DNA of 52,106 nucleotides from positions 1-52,106 of the forward strand of contig VEQR01000011.1 in the NCBI GenBank assembly GCA_018883125.1, written 5' to 3'. A model generated the notes under the pieces. The model worked only from the letters and a program-made list of their open reading frames with translations, made no database searches and was not told where the DNA came from. A program made the translations under genes and the position numbers. This document shows, one piece after another, positions 16,761 to 26,439 of the stretch (its first letter is position 1; every line of letters starts with the position of its first letter). The DNA comes from Candidatus Kapaibacterium sp. (GTDB lineage: Bacteria > Bacteroidota > Ignavibacteria > Kapaibacteriales > Kapaibacteriaceae).

Positions 16761-19700
16761 ATGGTACTTGTGGGTGCATCATCACTGCTCGCGAAATCCG
16801 ATGACATAAATGAAGAGCGTCTTGCCGACGACTCTGTTCATCAGCAATCTGTCTGGTTCCGACTCGTAGAAGCTGGGCACCGCAACGTATTCGACCTGAT
16901 GCGGGAGATGCAGGCCGACACGACCCTTCGCGGCGGACGGCGCACTCGACAGTGGAAGATCGCCCAGCAGTGGATCGCAAAGCTGCGCCCTTTGGCCGAT
17001 GCCAACGGAAACGTGGATGTGTTGGAGCCGTCGCTTGAAGAGATCTTCGCTGAGCGCTCACGACGCAGGCGGCGCCACGAGTCGCCGCAGGCTAACGACA
17101 CGCGCTGGGAGGGTATCGGTCCATTTGGTTGGGATACAAGTGCTATTCTGGCAACCGGCTCACAAGGCATCGGTGTTGTACGCAGTCATCTCGTCTGGCC
17201 AACGAACCGACGTCTTGTCCTTGCCGGTACGATCTCTGCCGGTATCTGGCGCAGCACCGATGCCGGCAGAACATGGTCTGCGGTTGCCCAAGATGAACCC
17301 ATACAGTCGGTCAATCGCTTTGCTGTTTCCGGTCAGGTGGTCTATGCGGCCACCAATGCGGGGCTCTACGTGTCAATGGATAAGGGGCTCACCTTTACAC
17401 GACTGAATCTTGCAGGTGATGTGGCTCTCACGCAGGCCTCAAGCGTGGACCTTTGTAGCGTGGATCCGAATGACTATCGCCGAATCGTTATTTCGACCAT
17501 CAATCGACTGTTCCTCTCGACTGATGCAGGTTCCACATGGACATCGGCTACGAACCTCATCGGAACATGGTGGGACCTTGTCTGGCACCCGACGCGCTCG
17601 GACGTAGCCTATGGTCTTGTGCAGATCGGTGGACATATTCAGTTCGCTCGCTCGACCAGTTCCGGAGTGAAGTTCAATTCCACTGGTCAGGGATATCCGG
17701 CGCAGCGATCGGATGCAAGCATGGCGCGGGCGCTGCTTGCTGTTACACCGGCGTCGCCACGGACCGTGGCAGTAATGATTGCCGGAAAGACCTCGTCTGA
17801 TGTGGGTGGAGTGTACGGACTATATGTATCAACCGACGAAGGATCTACCTTTGAGCATCGTTGCTGCGGATCCGTGGACGGTCCCGAGGCAGCGAACAAG
17901 GACACGAATCCTAACCTTTTTGATTATGACATTTCCGGTCAAGGACTCGGTCAGGTAACATGGGACATGGGCTTTGCCATCTCCACCCGTGATCCGCAGT
18001 TTATGGTTGCTGCTGGTATCTTTCCGTATCGAAGCAGCGATGGCGGGCGAACCTGGAAGACTTTTCCCGGAATGCACTACGACATTCAGTCGTGCTCAAT
18101 CATTGGCGATTCCGTGTGGCTTACGCACGACGGTGGTCTTACGCTCAGCACCGACCGGGGACTGACCATTTCCGACCGCAGCAAGGGAATCTCGGCCACT
18201 GAGGTGTGGGGCTTCGATCAGTCGCATGACGGACACGTGATGGCGCTCGGTGCGTATCACCTGCCAACATTTGTTCGTGATACGACGGTCTATGCGTCCG
18301 GGCATCCATTCGACGGTTGGTACCCTTGGGCTGGCGCTGATGCGATGGGAGCGAATGTTAATCCTATTGCCACCGAGTGGATCTATGCGAAGCCGTGGAG
18401 TAACGTCAGGGCTCTGCGCACGCGCTCGAAACTTGCTCCTCCAAGTTCCTCAGAGCTTGGTATCGACCTCGGGTATATCACACTGAACAACATCTGCTTC
18501 GATCCCGTTGATTACTTCCACATCGTGGCCCCGGATTACGGAGCGCAGAGGCTTGTGAACAGTCGAGATAATGCTTCCTCATGGTCAACGCTGAAGCAGT
18601 TCTCCCGCTGGGTTCATCGTGCGCGCATTCATCCTCACATACCGGGTTGCATCATGGTTCTCGGTGATGATGCTCTTTGGCTAACGAACGATCGCGGAGC
18701 CACATGGTCGAATGTGACGCCCCCTTCATCTGTTGCGAAGGGGCAAGGCATGGTGGACATGGCATTCGATTCCCAGGATCCGCTCCATGTGTACCTTGCC
18801 TACGGTGGCAATCAGTCCCAGGTAAAGGTTGTCGAATCGACCGATGGTGGAAAGACATGGAAGTCCATTGGTCAGGGCCTTCCATCTTTCGCGGTGTTCA
18901 CCATGATTGACCGTGCCGGCGTTCCGGGGGAACTCTACGTCGGGACTTCCTACGGCGTGTACCGGCGTGATTCGATGGGTGCATGGGAGCCATTTGGAAA
19001 GGGGCTTCCATACACAAACGTCAGCTTTCTCGAGATCGATTATCCGAACGGTCTACTTCGGGCTGCCACAAATCGTGGACTTTGGCAGGCGTCGATTCCA
19101 CCGGCGGGTAGGCCCGAGGCACAGATCTCTCGCAGCACCGACACCGTGCGCTGCTCCCGCGCGCCAGTGCGTTTCGGATGTCGATCAGCCGCGCTCGAAA
19201 CGGCGGCCTTTCGGCGCGAATGGAAGTTTCCGGGCGGAGTTCCGGCGATTTCCAGCTCGCCGGTGGTGGATGTCTTCTATGCAGTGCCCGGCACCTACGA
19301 TGCCGAGCTGCTCGTGACGAACGAATACGGTCAGAGCCGTTCGGTGTTGAAGAATGCAGTGACCGTGCTCCCAAGCGAGTGCGACGGCTTTCATGCCGTG
19401 CCGGGCAGTGCTGCCGATCTTACGCGCGATGGCGATCATATCACGCTTGGCAGGATGCCTCAGAAGGTAAGCGAGTTTACCTTCACGGCTTGGGTAAAGC
19501 CAATCGGCATGCAGCCGAACTTCTCGGCCATTCTGTGTACGGATGCAGACCCCGATGTTTCCCAAGAGATCGGTCTGCAGTTTGCTAATGACAACAACGA
19601 GCTTGGGTACCTCTGGTCCGGTGGACGCTGGTGGTGGTCCTCGGGGTTGACGCTGCGTCCGGACGCATGGTCCCATGTAGCTCTGACGATCGATAGTACC

Positions 19701-20741
19701 GGCGCAACCGTCTATGTGAATGGGATACCAAGTAAGGACGCGACGCCGCTCCCGGCCATCGACCTTTCACAGTTGGTGTTCAAACTCGGGACGTATCACT
19801 ACTGGAGCTCGCGAAACTTCAAGGGGCTTATCGATGAGGTGGCTCTCTATAGCCGCTGTCTTTCGCTGAAGGAGATCCGCTCGGACATGCACCTTACGAA
19901 GCCGGGACCGCAGGACGGATTGATGGCGTATTATCAGTTCAATGAATCGCGTACCGGTACCATCTATGACAAGATCGCCGCTCGCGAAGGTCGTCATGAG
20001 GCCGGAGCCTCACCGGTGAGGTCGGACGCACCGGTGGCCGGCGGCAGAAGCGAGCTGCGACGTCTAGTTCCGGGCCAGCCAATGGCTGCATTTCGTGCGG
20101 TGGGCGACACCTGCGTGTTCCATCAGCCCTTTGCAGATTCCGTCGATGTTGTACTGACACGCTTTGACCGCATCGCCGTCGCACCTCCGGCGCAGGACAA
20201 GAATTGCCTTGAGGGCAGCTGGAGAATTCTGAATGTGTTCGGACCGGTTACGGTTGCAGAGGTCAGTGAGATAACGCTATCGGCAGATTCGCGCTTTATG
20301 CCGGAGAATCCATCAGGGCGCACTTGGGGAATCCTGACACGATCCGGCTGGAGCCTCAACGAGCCGTGGTCGGCTGCTCGCATTCCTTCGAATGGCGAGC
20401 TGAAGATCCGTGGGGCATCGATCACCAGCGGTGCAGACAGAGGACTGCTAACGCCTCTTCAGCTGATGGTTACCTACTCCGGAGAGCCCGTTACCGTAGA
20501 CGACCAGTTTGCACCACGAGAGCTGTTGATCACTCCACAGCCGGCCATGGACGTTCTGCGTATCAGCGCGCCGAATGCGATCTCGCACGTGGTTGTCAGC
20601 GACGTGTCGGGGAGAGTGCTCAGCGAATGGCGATTCTCTGGAACGTCGCTCGAGCAAGGAGTCGACCTCACGGGGCTCGGCAACGGCACCTACGTGGTGG
20701 ATGTGGACGGGCAGCGGCGGCTGGCCGTTATTCTTCGCTGA
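16761..20741 (+). CDS. Large secreted BNR/PKD/LamG protein with T9SS sorting domain
   Basis: About 1326 residues from the ATG at 16761. The frame is open upstream to 16632, but that would overlap the OmpA gene and bury the signal-like stretch (VMVLVGASSLLA); CTG at 16743 or GTG at 16758 are other possible starts. The first two thirds carry repeated sialidase/sortilin-type Asp-box motifs (STDAGRTWSAV, SSDGGRTWKTF, STDGGKTWKSI). A PKD-like domain follows (about 19150-19350), then a LamG/concanavalin domain (about 19390-19950, HVALTIDSTGATVYVNG). The C-terminus (PQPAMDVLRI to VILR, with LGNGTYVV) is a type IX secretion sorting domain. The protein is probably exported to the cell surface. Its substrate is unknown and enzyme activity is not evident. 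The end overlaps rqcH by 14 bases. Confidence 0.85.
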   Translation: MVLVGASSLLAKSDDINEERLADDSVHQQSVWFRLVEAGHRNVFDLMREMQADTTLRGGRRTRQWKIAQQWIAKLRPLADANGNVDVLEPSLEEIFAERSRRRRRHESPQANDTRWEGIGPFGWDTSAILATGSQGIGVVRSHLVWPTNRRLVLAGTISAGIWRSTDAGRTWSAVAQDEPIQSVNRFAVSGQVVYAATNAGLYVSMDKGLTFTRLNLAGDVALTQASSVDLCSVDPNDYRRIVISTINRLFLSTDAGSTWTSATNLIGTWWDLVWHPTRSDVAYGLVQIGGHIQFARSTSSGVKFNSTGQGYPAQRSDASMARALLAVTPASPRTVAVMIAGKTSSDVGGVYGLYVSTDEGSTFEHRCCGSVDGPEAANKDTNPNLFDYDISGQGLGQVTWDMGFAISTRDPQFMVAAGIFPYRSSDGGRTWKTFPGMHYDIQSCSIIGDSVWLTHDGGLTLSTDRGLTISDRSKGISATEVWGFDQSHDGHVMALGAYHLPTFVRDTTVYASGHPFDGWYPWAGADAMGANVNPIATEWIYAKPWSNVRALRTRSKLAPPSSSELGIDLGYITLNNICFDPVDYFHIVAPDYGAQRLVNSRDNASSWSTLKQFSRWVHRARIHPHIPGCIMVLGDDALWLTNDRGATWSNVTPPSSVAKGQGMVDMAFDSQDPLHVYLAYGGNQSQVKVVESTDGGKTWKSIGQGLPSFAVFTMIDRAGVPGELYVGTSYGVYRRDSMGAWEPFGKGLPYTNVSFLEIDYPNGLLRAATNRGLWQASIPPAGRPEAQISRSTDTVRCSRAPVRFGCRSAALETAAFRREWKFPGGVPAISSSPVVDVFYAVPGTYDAELLVTNEYGQSRSVLKNAVTVLPSECDGFHAVPGSAADLTRDGDHITLGRMPQKVSEFTFTAWVKPIGMQPNFSAILCTDADPDVSQEIGLQFANDNNELGYLWSGGRWWWSSGLTLRPDAWSHVALTIDSTGATVYVNGIPSKDATPLPAIDLSQLVFKLGTYHYWSSRNFKGLIDEVALYSRCLSLKEIRSDMHLTKPGPQDGLMAYYQFNESRTGTIYDKIAAREGRHEAGASPVRSDAPVAGGRSELRRLVPGQPMAAFRAVGDTCVFHQPFADSVDVVLTRFDRIAVAPPAQDKNCLEGSWRILNVFGPVTVAEVSEITLSADSRFMPENPSGRTWGILTRSGWSLNEPWSAARIPSNGELKIRGASITSGADRGLLTPLQLMVTYSGEPVTVDDQFAPRELLITPQPAMDVLRISAPNAISHVVVSDVSGRVLSEWRFSGTSLEQGVDLTGLGNGTYVVDVDGQRRLAVILR

Positions 20742-22329
20742 TCGTTCCTTCGGGAATGCCCGGACGCACCATTACCGTCTGCTCGCGCTCGAGCGTTACG
20801 GCTCCTACATTCGCCCCCTTCGGCTTACGAACGTATTTGCGCTGTGTGTAAACCACCGGTACATACGAGGCATTGCGCGCCTGCGAATAATACGCCGTGA
20901 TTGCCGCTGCTGCTTCGAGGATTTGCTTTGGGATCTTCGGACCGCTCACACCACGAAGCACGGCATGTGAGCCGCTGGCTCCGCGAACGTGCATCCACCA
21001 GTCCTGCTGGCGGGCAAACCTCATCGTGAGCTCATCATTGTTGGCGGCATTTCTCCCAACGTAAAGCGTGTGCGCGTCGTCGAGACGAAACTCCCGAAAC
21101 ATTGGCGCTTTGGTCTGCTGCTGATTTTCCATAGGGGTGTGCTGTTGAGGTAGGTCTGCAAGCGTGGTCGCAGCCTCAATGCGATGTCGTGTTTCAGAGA
21201 GTTCATCGATTCGATTCCGCAGTTCGGGGATTCGCTGCTCGCGTCGCTTCGCTGCCTGCTCGGCATCGCGAGCTTTGGCATAGAGCGCTGTGGCGTTTTC
21301 CAGAATCGTTGATTCGTTTCGAAGCGGGATCGTTTCGAGCTCGCCGGTGACAACGTTGATGAGGTCGAGATACTCCAGGCCAGAACGGTAAACATCCGAC
21401 TGAGCCATCAGCGTGTCGGCCCAGGAGCGATACTTTCCGGCACGCCCTGTAGCGGCTTCATCGGCAAGGACGGCTAGCAGCGTTCGGCTGAGCTTGTTGA
21501 GCTGAGCATCAATCGATCGAAGTCGTCTCTGGCGTTCTTCGCGCAGGGACCGATCAGCACGCCGACGAAATGACGTCGTGCGAACCGCATTGATCACCGA
21601 GTCGAATCGCTCTGCGACCTCCCACCCATGCAGCGGTACGAGTGACATCAGCATCTGTTCTCCTTGCGAGAGCAGGAGAAACTGAGGGTGATCGCGGCAC
21701 TCCAGCAAAAACGCATCTAGATGGTTGATGATGCTCGCACGCTGTGCGGGCGAGACATCCCGAACCAGTAGTGTGGGGTCGACTCCCGCCCGCAGACACA
21801 CCTCCTCGGCGTACGGACGTCCGAGCCGAAGCACGCACGTCGAGAGATCTTGGACCAGACTCTTGTCGCGTTGCTCAAGGGGCTCGGGTGCCGTGCGTGA
21901 CAACGTCGAAAACTCTGTCCCAATGCGCTCAGTTCGAGCGCGAAGGGCATCAATGATCTTCGACTCGCGGCACTGTACGATGTTGCCGCGTCCACCACTG
22001 AAGAGTTCTACGTGAAGCACGTTGTGTTCGAAGATGAAGCTAATCACTCGATCGTGCTGGAGCTTCACTACGGCACCAACCGTCTGCCCGATCAATTCCG
22101 GAAACACATCGATGCTGTTGCGCAGCGCGCGATGAACGTTCTCTCGTGTTGTGATTGACGCATCGTGCGCCGAGACATCGATCACAACTGGGATCTCCTG
22201 GGACTCGCCGACGAACACCAATGTAGCCACACACTTCTGCTGCGACCAGGCCCGAACCAAGGTTGCACCGCAGAGCCACGAATTGAGTTCCTGGGCGATG
22301 TGCTCAAGCGTGAGATGGTGACTAATCAT
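20728..22329 (-). CDS. rqcH: NFACT-family protein, RqcH-like
   Basis: Family members bind stalled large ribosomal subunits carrying peptidyl-tRNA and add alanine tails, marking the peptide for destruction; some were once named fibronectin-binding proteins. The 533 residues show an NFACT-N domain (1-200), coiled coils (about 250-390, with ELRNRIDELSETRHRIE) and the NFACT-R domain (about 410-510) with DWWMHVRGASGSHAVLRG. The start ATG overlaps the preceding repeat-protein stop by four bases (ATGA), so it is the last gene of the minus-strand run. The 3' end overlaps the T9SS cargo gene by 14 bases. Family assignment is firm; the alanine-tailing role is by homology. Confidence 0.9.
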   Translation of the reverse strand: MISHHLTLEHIAQELNSWLCGATLVRAWSQQKCVATLVFVGESQEIPVVIDVSAHDASITTRENVHRALRNSIDVFPELIGQTVGAVVKLQHDRVISFIFEHNVLHVELFSGGRGNIVQCRESKIIDALRARTERIGTEFSTLSRTAPEPLEQRDKSLVQDLSTCVLRLGRPYAEEVCLRAGVDPTLLVRDVSPAQRASIINHLDAFLLECRDHPQFLLLSQGEQMLMSLVPLHGWEVAERFDSVINAVRTTSFRRRADRSLREERQRRLRSIDAQLNKLSRTLLAVLADEAATGRAGKYRSWADTLMAQSDVYRSGLEYLDLINVVTGELETIPLRNESTILENATALYAKARDAEQAAKRREQRIPELRNRIDELSETRHRIEAATTLADLPQQHTPMENQQQTKAPMFREFRLDDAHTLYVGRNAANNDELTMRFARQQDWWMHVRGASGSHAVLRGVSGPKIPKQILEAAAAITAYYSQARNASYVPVVYTQRKYVRKPKGANVGAVTLEREQTVMVRPGIPEGTISEE

Positions 22330-25112
22330 TTCTTCGGTTCAGTCGGCTGCAGATTCTGCTTGCCTTCCATGACTTTTGTCAGGGGGCTGGGCAGCGCTGC
22401 ACCGATGCGCCGCACAAGCCCCTTGCCAGAGGCATCCTGCTGTGACCACCATCGGGTAAAGGTCTCAACGTCAGACGCAGTTGTATCCGAAGCTGCCAGT
22501 AGTCGCATCACGGACGGTAACGACCGATGATCGGAATGTCCGTCGATAAGTGGCAGGATCGACGCCATCGGACGCTTTGTTCCACGCACAATCCCTTCAA
22601 CGGCTGCCATACGAACGATCTGCAATGTGTCGTCAAGAAGTGGACGTAGCAGCACAGTATCAGGACTGAGCATGCGCGCCGAATGATAGGCGGCGCGCTG
22701 GCGGACGTACGGATGCTGGTCACTGCAAGCCCCCTTCAAAACAAGGGCACTTGCCGAATCACCGATCTCGCCAATGGTGGCAGCGGCGGTGCGGCGGCGT
22801 CTCCACAAGGTGTCGGAGAGCATTCCTGTGAGCTTCGGGATGAACTCCTTGGCCTTGACCTTACCAATGACCGTTGCGGCCATCGACATTGTTGCGTTGT
22901 CAGCTGAACTGAGTGATCGATCCAGCAGAGCAGTTGTCGAGTCTCTATGAGTGGCGTAAAGATCCGGCAGGACGTTCTCGAGAGTCAGACGCTCACGGGG
23001 CATCTGTGTGGACATTCTGGTTTCCAAGAACGACAGCGATTCATTACCGCGGCGTCCCAGTTCTTTTCGTGCAGGTGCTACGTTGTTTTGAAACCGTAGA
23101 TGGGAGGCTGACGCTTGGATGAAGAGGGAGTCGACGCGTGAGCTGAGCCCTGAGGATTGCGCAGACGATGAGGTAGATGCTGATGACGTGGTTGACGAAG
23201 GGTTCAGGTCGGCATCCAGCAGAATGCCATACGTTGAGCGGACCATTGTTGTGTCGTTTTGTTGTGTGTCGCCGTATCGATCACGTCCTGCTGCGTCGAT
23301 GAACAGACCCAGCATGCCGTACCCACGGCGCATGTCCGAATACCCAACCGTGTTGCCGTCGTTCATCGCGCTATAGCTGTCGTCGCCACGCTCATCGAAC
23401 AGAATCGACACCGCATTGGCATTGCCGGCACCAAGGGAGAGGCTCTCGCACATATACGTGTCGTTGCCTGCATGATCTCGAAGAATGCCCGTTGCGATGT
23501 CGTGACCACATCCCTGCGACACTCCATGCGAGCGATAGACATCCTCGCCGCTAAGATCATTTAGCAGGCCAACCGCAAAGTGAACGCCCGAGCCCTGGGC
23601 ATACTGATAGGCATCGTATCGGTCGTCTCCGGCGCGGTCGATCAGTGCACCAAGGCCGAACCAATACCCCGTACCCTGACCGTAAATGTCACATGAGTAA
23701 AGGTCGTTACCGGAGGCATCGATAAGCAGGCCTACACCGCCAGACATGATGGGACGCGAGCCAAGAGCCGCTCCTTGAGCAAAGGAGACCTGATGGTCAT
23801 CGTAGCGCAGAACATCAGCAAAGGGGCTAACGGCGATGTACCGATCATTGCCTGCATTGTCGCTCAGGATCCCAACACCACGCGTTGCACCAAAGGCTTG
23901 CGACTGCGAGGCACAGACGTAGAGATCGTGACCTGTGTCATCAAGCAGTAGGCCCATACCGACAATGCCTGCCCCTTGCGAGTTCGATCGGCTGCGATAT
24001 ACATCGTTACCAGCCATGTCGTGGAGGATTCCAATTCCATAGGTGCCAGACCCAAGAGCAAAATCCCTTGCTGTGTACTGATCATCGCCAGCTCGGTCGA
24101 TGAGGATGCCAATGCCGAAGTGTCCCGAACCGAGGGTGTGGTCCTGACCGCGATAGATGTCATCTCCGTCCATGTCGATGATGATCTGCGTCATGGTTGA
24201 GTCCGACTCAACAAGATCATACGTGTCGTTCCCGCCAACATCGATGATCAGCGCATAGGCGCCCGAATAGGAGTCATTTCCCGTGCCGCCAATGGCAAAG
24301 CGTCCGGCGGGAGTATTGATCACCACGCTTCTGACGGAGTCCTTCCGGGATGGATTGTTACTCATCACAGCTTGCATCTGTGCGAGGCAGTCCAGGTATA
24401 GCTCCATGCCGATGCTACAGACGCGCTCGGTGCTCGGCAGTGTTTCGATGGACGTACTGATGGCGCTGGTGACCTCTGTGCCATGTTGCTCATTGTCATA
24501 AACTTGCCAGAGCGTCAGACGTGCATCTTCCATCGATGGCGTCCATATCGAATCAAGCTGGCGAACAAACCAACGAGAATCCTTTGCGTTTTGCTGATCA
24601 CGAATGACCAATCGCAGCATCTCGGTCATGGACGCCGCCATGGAGGTTGATTCGATAAAGCGATCGAACAGTTTCTTCGTTGCTGGACTTACCCGTCGCA
24701 GCTGTCGCTGGATCGTGTCGGCGTAGGCCCGATACTTTTGAGGCATCATCGGAGGATATTCTTTGGCAGGCCACACGGTCTTGCCGAGAGAGGAGAACGC
24801 CGCACGCAGAGCGAGATTCTCTCTGGATATCAGCGCCGTGGCGACTTCATCCGTCCAGTCTGTGGCTCTCAACGGATCGACAAACAGACTATCATGAAAC
24901 AGCGTCCGATGAGGATCGCGGTCCAAAAGATCCGGCGGCATTGAAAGATCCGCTAAACGCATTCCGAGAAGAGCCAGAGCCGTGTCGACACCTCGGCGGA
25001 ATCGTTCGCGCGGCTGGCGTTGTAGCGTATCCGATGCAGTCGAGGCGTGAAGTACGTCATTGGAGCAAAACAGCACGATTACTGCGGCAACCAGACGAAG
25101 GGACAATCTCAT
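22326..25112 (-). CDS. Exported Gly-Asp-Tyr repeat protein with C-terminal HEAT repeats
   Basis: 928 residues with a clear signal peptide (about 1-24, ending LHAS). The N-terminal third (25-265) is helical and unrecognised. The middle (about 268-610) holds around twelve imperfect repeats of some 26 residues, with the pattern GIGILID-x-AGND-x-Y followed by a QGxG segment (for example LIDRAGDDQY, LLDDTGHDLY, LIDASGNDLY). This spacing suggests a parallel beta solenoid, perhaps metal-binding through the paired acidic residues. The C-terminal third (about 690-910) looks like HEAT repeats (PYVRQRAAYHSARML). It is encoded one base after a TPR protein and overlaps rqcH by four bases. I do not recognise a named family and propose no function. 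Confidence 0.82.
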   Translation of the reverse strand: MRLSLRLVAAVIVLFCSNDVLHASTASDTLQRQPRERFRRGVDTALALLGMRLADLSMPPDLLDRDPHRTLFHDSLFVDPLRATDWTDEVATALISRENLALRAAFSSLGKTVWPAKEYPPMMPQKYRAYADTIQRQLRRVSPATKKLFDRFIESTSMAASMTEMLRLVIRDQQNAKDSRWFVRQLDSIWTPSMEDARLTLWQVYDNEQHGTEVTSAISTSIETLPSTERVCSIGMELYLDCLAQMQAVMSNNPSRKDSVRSVVINTPAGRFAIGGTGNDSYSGAYALIIDVGGNDTYDLVESDSTMTQIIIDMDGDDIYRGQDHTLGSGHFGIGILIDRAGDDQYTARDFALGSGTYGIGILHDMAGNDVYRSRSNSQGAGIVGMGLLLDDTGHDLYVCASQSQAFGATRGVGILSDNAGNDRYIAVSPFADVLRYDDHQVSFAQGAALGSRPIMSGGVGLLIDASGNDLYSCDIYGQGTGYWFGLGALIDRAGDDRYDAYQYAQGSGVHFAVGLLNDLSGEDVYRSHGVSQGCGHDIATGILRDHAGNDTYMCESLSLGAGNANAVSILFDERGDDSYSAMNDGNTVGYSDMRRGYGMLGLFIDAAGRDRYGDTQQNDTTMVRSTYGILLDADLNPSSTTSSASTSSSAQSSGLSSRVDSLFIQASASHLRFQNNVAPARKELGRRGNESLSFLETRMSTQMPRERLTLENVLPDLYATHRDSTTALLDRSLSSADNATMSMAATVIGKVKAKEFIPKLTGMLSDTLWRRRRTAAATIGEIGDSASALVLKGACSDQHPYVRQRAAYHSARMLSPDTVLLRPLLDDTLQIVRMAAVEGIVRGTKRPMASILPLIDGHSDHRSLPSVMRLLAASDTTASDVETFTRWWSQQDASGKGLVRRIGAALPSPLTKVMEGKQNLQPTEPKK
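23282..24309 (-). repeat. Coding repeats: about twelve GND-x-Y units
   Basis: This stretch encodes the repeated segment of the 928-residue protein. Units share Gly-x-Gly-(Ile/Leu)-Leu-x-Asp-x-(Ala/Ser)-Gly-(Asn/Asp)-Asp-x-Tyr and are about 70-80 bases apart. The codons have diverged between units, so the array is old rather than a recent DNA-level tandem expansion. Boundaries are approximate. Confidence 0.75.
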
Positions 25113-25113
25113 G

Positions 25114-26439
25114 TTACATCCTCATTGCTGTTTTCAGCTGGCCGGCAAGGGCAGGGTCGATTCGCTCAAGTACGGGAAGTATGAGCTCTACCTGTTCACG
25201 TTTATTGTTTCGCAGATAACACCGTGCGGCCTGAAACAGCACATTGGGATTCTCCGGGAACCTCGTTACGTCGCGATCGATGAACGGAGCAGCATCGGCG
25301 CAACGTTCCGCATCGACGCAGGTACGAAGACGTTCGGCATGGTACACATCGGCTGAGTCATTGATGCTAATCGCCTGACCATGAGCACGCATTGCCTCGT
25401 CGAAACTTCCGAGTTTGCGGTAAAGAAGTGCAAGCGCATGATACGAGTCAGCGGCAAATGCGCCTGACGTGGTAGCGCATCGACGGAATGCTTGTATGGC
25501 ATCTTCTGAAAACCCGAGCACATCATACACGCGGCCCAGGTTATAGTATGCTTCCGAATAGTTGGGCTTGATGGCCAAAGCCCGTCTCAGAGACTTCACC
25601 GAAGAATCCAGCTGTTGTGATTCGATCTGAAGCAATCCGAGGTTGTACCAAGCCATGGCATCGTTTGGAGCACGTTTGGCGTATTCGGTCGCAACGGCGA
25701 GAGCTTCCTGGGTTCGCCCCCTGTCTTGCAGCGCCGCAGTCTGCAGCAGATACGCAGAGTTCGCCGAACCGAGCGCGATGGCGCGCTCGAGAAATGGTAT
25801 GGCTTGATCGGACTTCATCGCAGCCATGAGTGTTTCGCCGGCAAGCAGCTGAGCCACCGCAAGGTTGGGCTCCAGTTCAGCCCCACGCGTGGCAAGGTCT
25901 GTGGCTTCGAAGATCCTGCCCAGCTGCAGGTAACACTTGGTGAGCTGATGTATGATGGAGCCGTTGTCGGGACGTCGAAACAGCGCATCTTCCAAGTGCG
26001 TTATGGCATCATCGCATCGGCCGGTGGTTGCAAGCAACATGCCGAGAGCCATTGCCGGCTCCGCAGAGTCTGGAGCAATTTTGCGCGCTGATTCGAACAT
26101 CAAGATGGCATCGCTGTTTCGGCCAAGGTGCATTAGGGATGACGCTGCAATCATGCGCGGTGGATAGCTCGTAGGATGCTTGGCGATGGTTGCTTTCGCC
26201 TGCTCGAGTGCCTGGGGATGTCGCTTCTGTTGGGCCAGTGAAAGCGCCAACAACGTCATGCGATGAACATCTCCAGGATTGGTCTTCAATTCCTTCCGAA
26301 CAAGTGTCTCAACCTGCTTCCAGTCATTCCGTGCCACTGCCGTGGTGATAGGTTCGGAAAGCGACTGTCCGAATAGTGAGGTGGCCAACAGAAGGGGCAG
26401 GACAAAGAGGAGCGCTCTGATTGTTGTATAGGGCTTCAT
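25114..26439 (-). CDS. Exported TPR-repeat protein
   Basis: 441 residues from the ATG at 26439, chosen because it gives a clean signal peptide (PYTTIRALLFVLPLLLATSLFG, cut near residue 25) and overlaps the ribD stop as ATGA. The rest is a continuous row of about eleven tetratricopeptide repeats (for example YYNLGRVYDVLGFSEDAIQAFRR in the middle), a scaffold for protein-protein contacts, probably in the periplasm. It is followed one base later by the Gly-Asp-Tyr repeat protein, and the two exported proteins may work together. No enzymatic motif is visible. Confidence 0.9.
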   Translation of the reverse strand: MKPYTTIRALLFVLPLLLATSLFGQSLSEPITTAVARNDWKQVETLVRKELKTNPGDVHRMTLLALSLAQQKRHPQALEQAKATIAKHPTSYPPRMIAASSLMHLGRNSDAILMFESARKIAPDSAEPAMALGMLLATTGRCDDAITHLEDALFRRPDNGSIIHQLTKCYLQLGRIFEATDLATRGAELEPNLAVAQLLAGETLMAAMKSDQAIPFLERAIALGSANSAYLLQTAALQDRGRTQEALAVATEYAKRAPNDAMAWYNLGLLQIESQQLDSSVKSLRRALAIKPNYSEAYYNLGRVYDVLGFSEDAIQAFRRCATTSGAFAADSYHALALLYRKLGSFDEAMRAHGQAISINDSADVYHAERLRTCVDAERCADAAPFIDRDVTRFPENPNVLFQAARCYLRNNKREQVELILPVLERIDPALAGQLKTAMRM

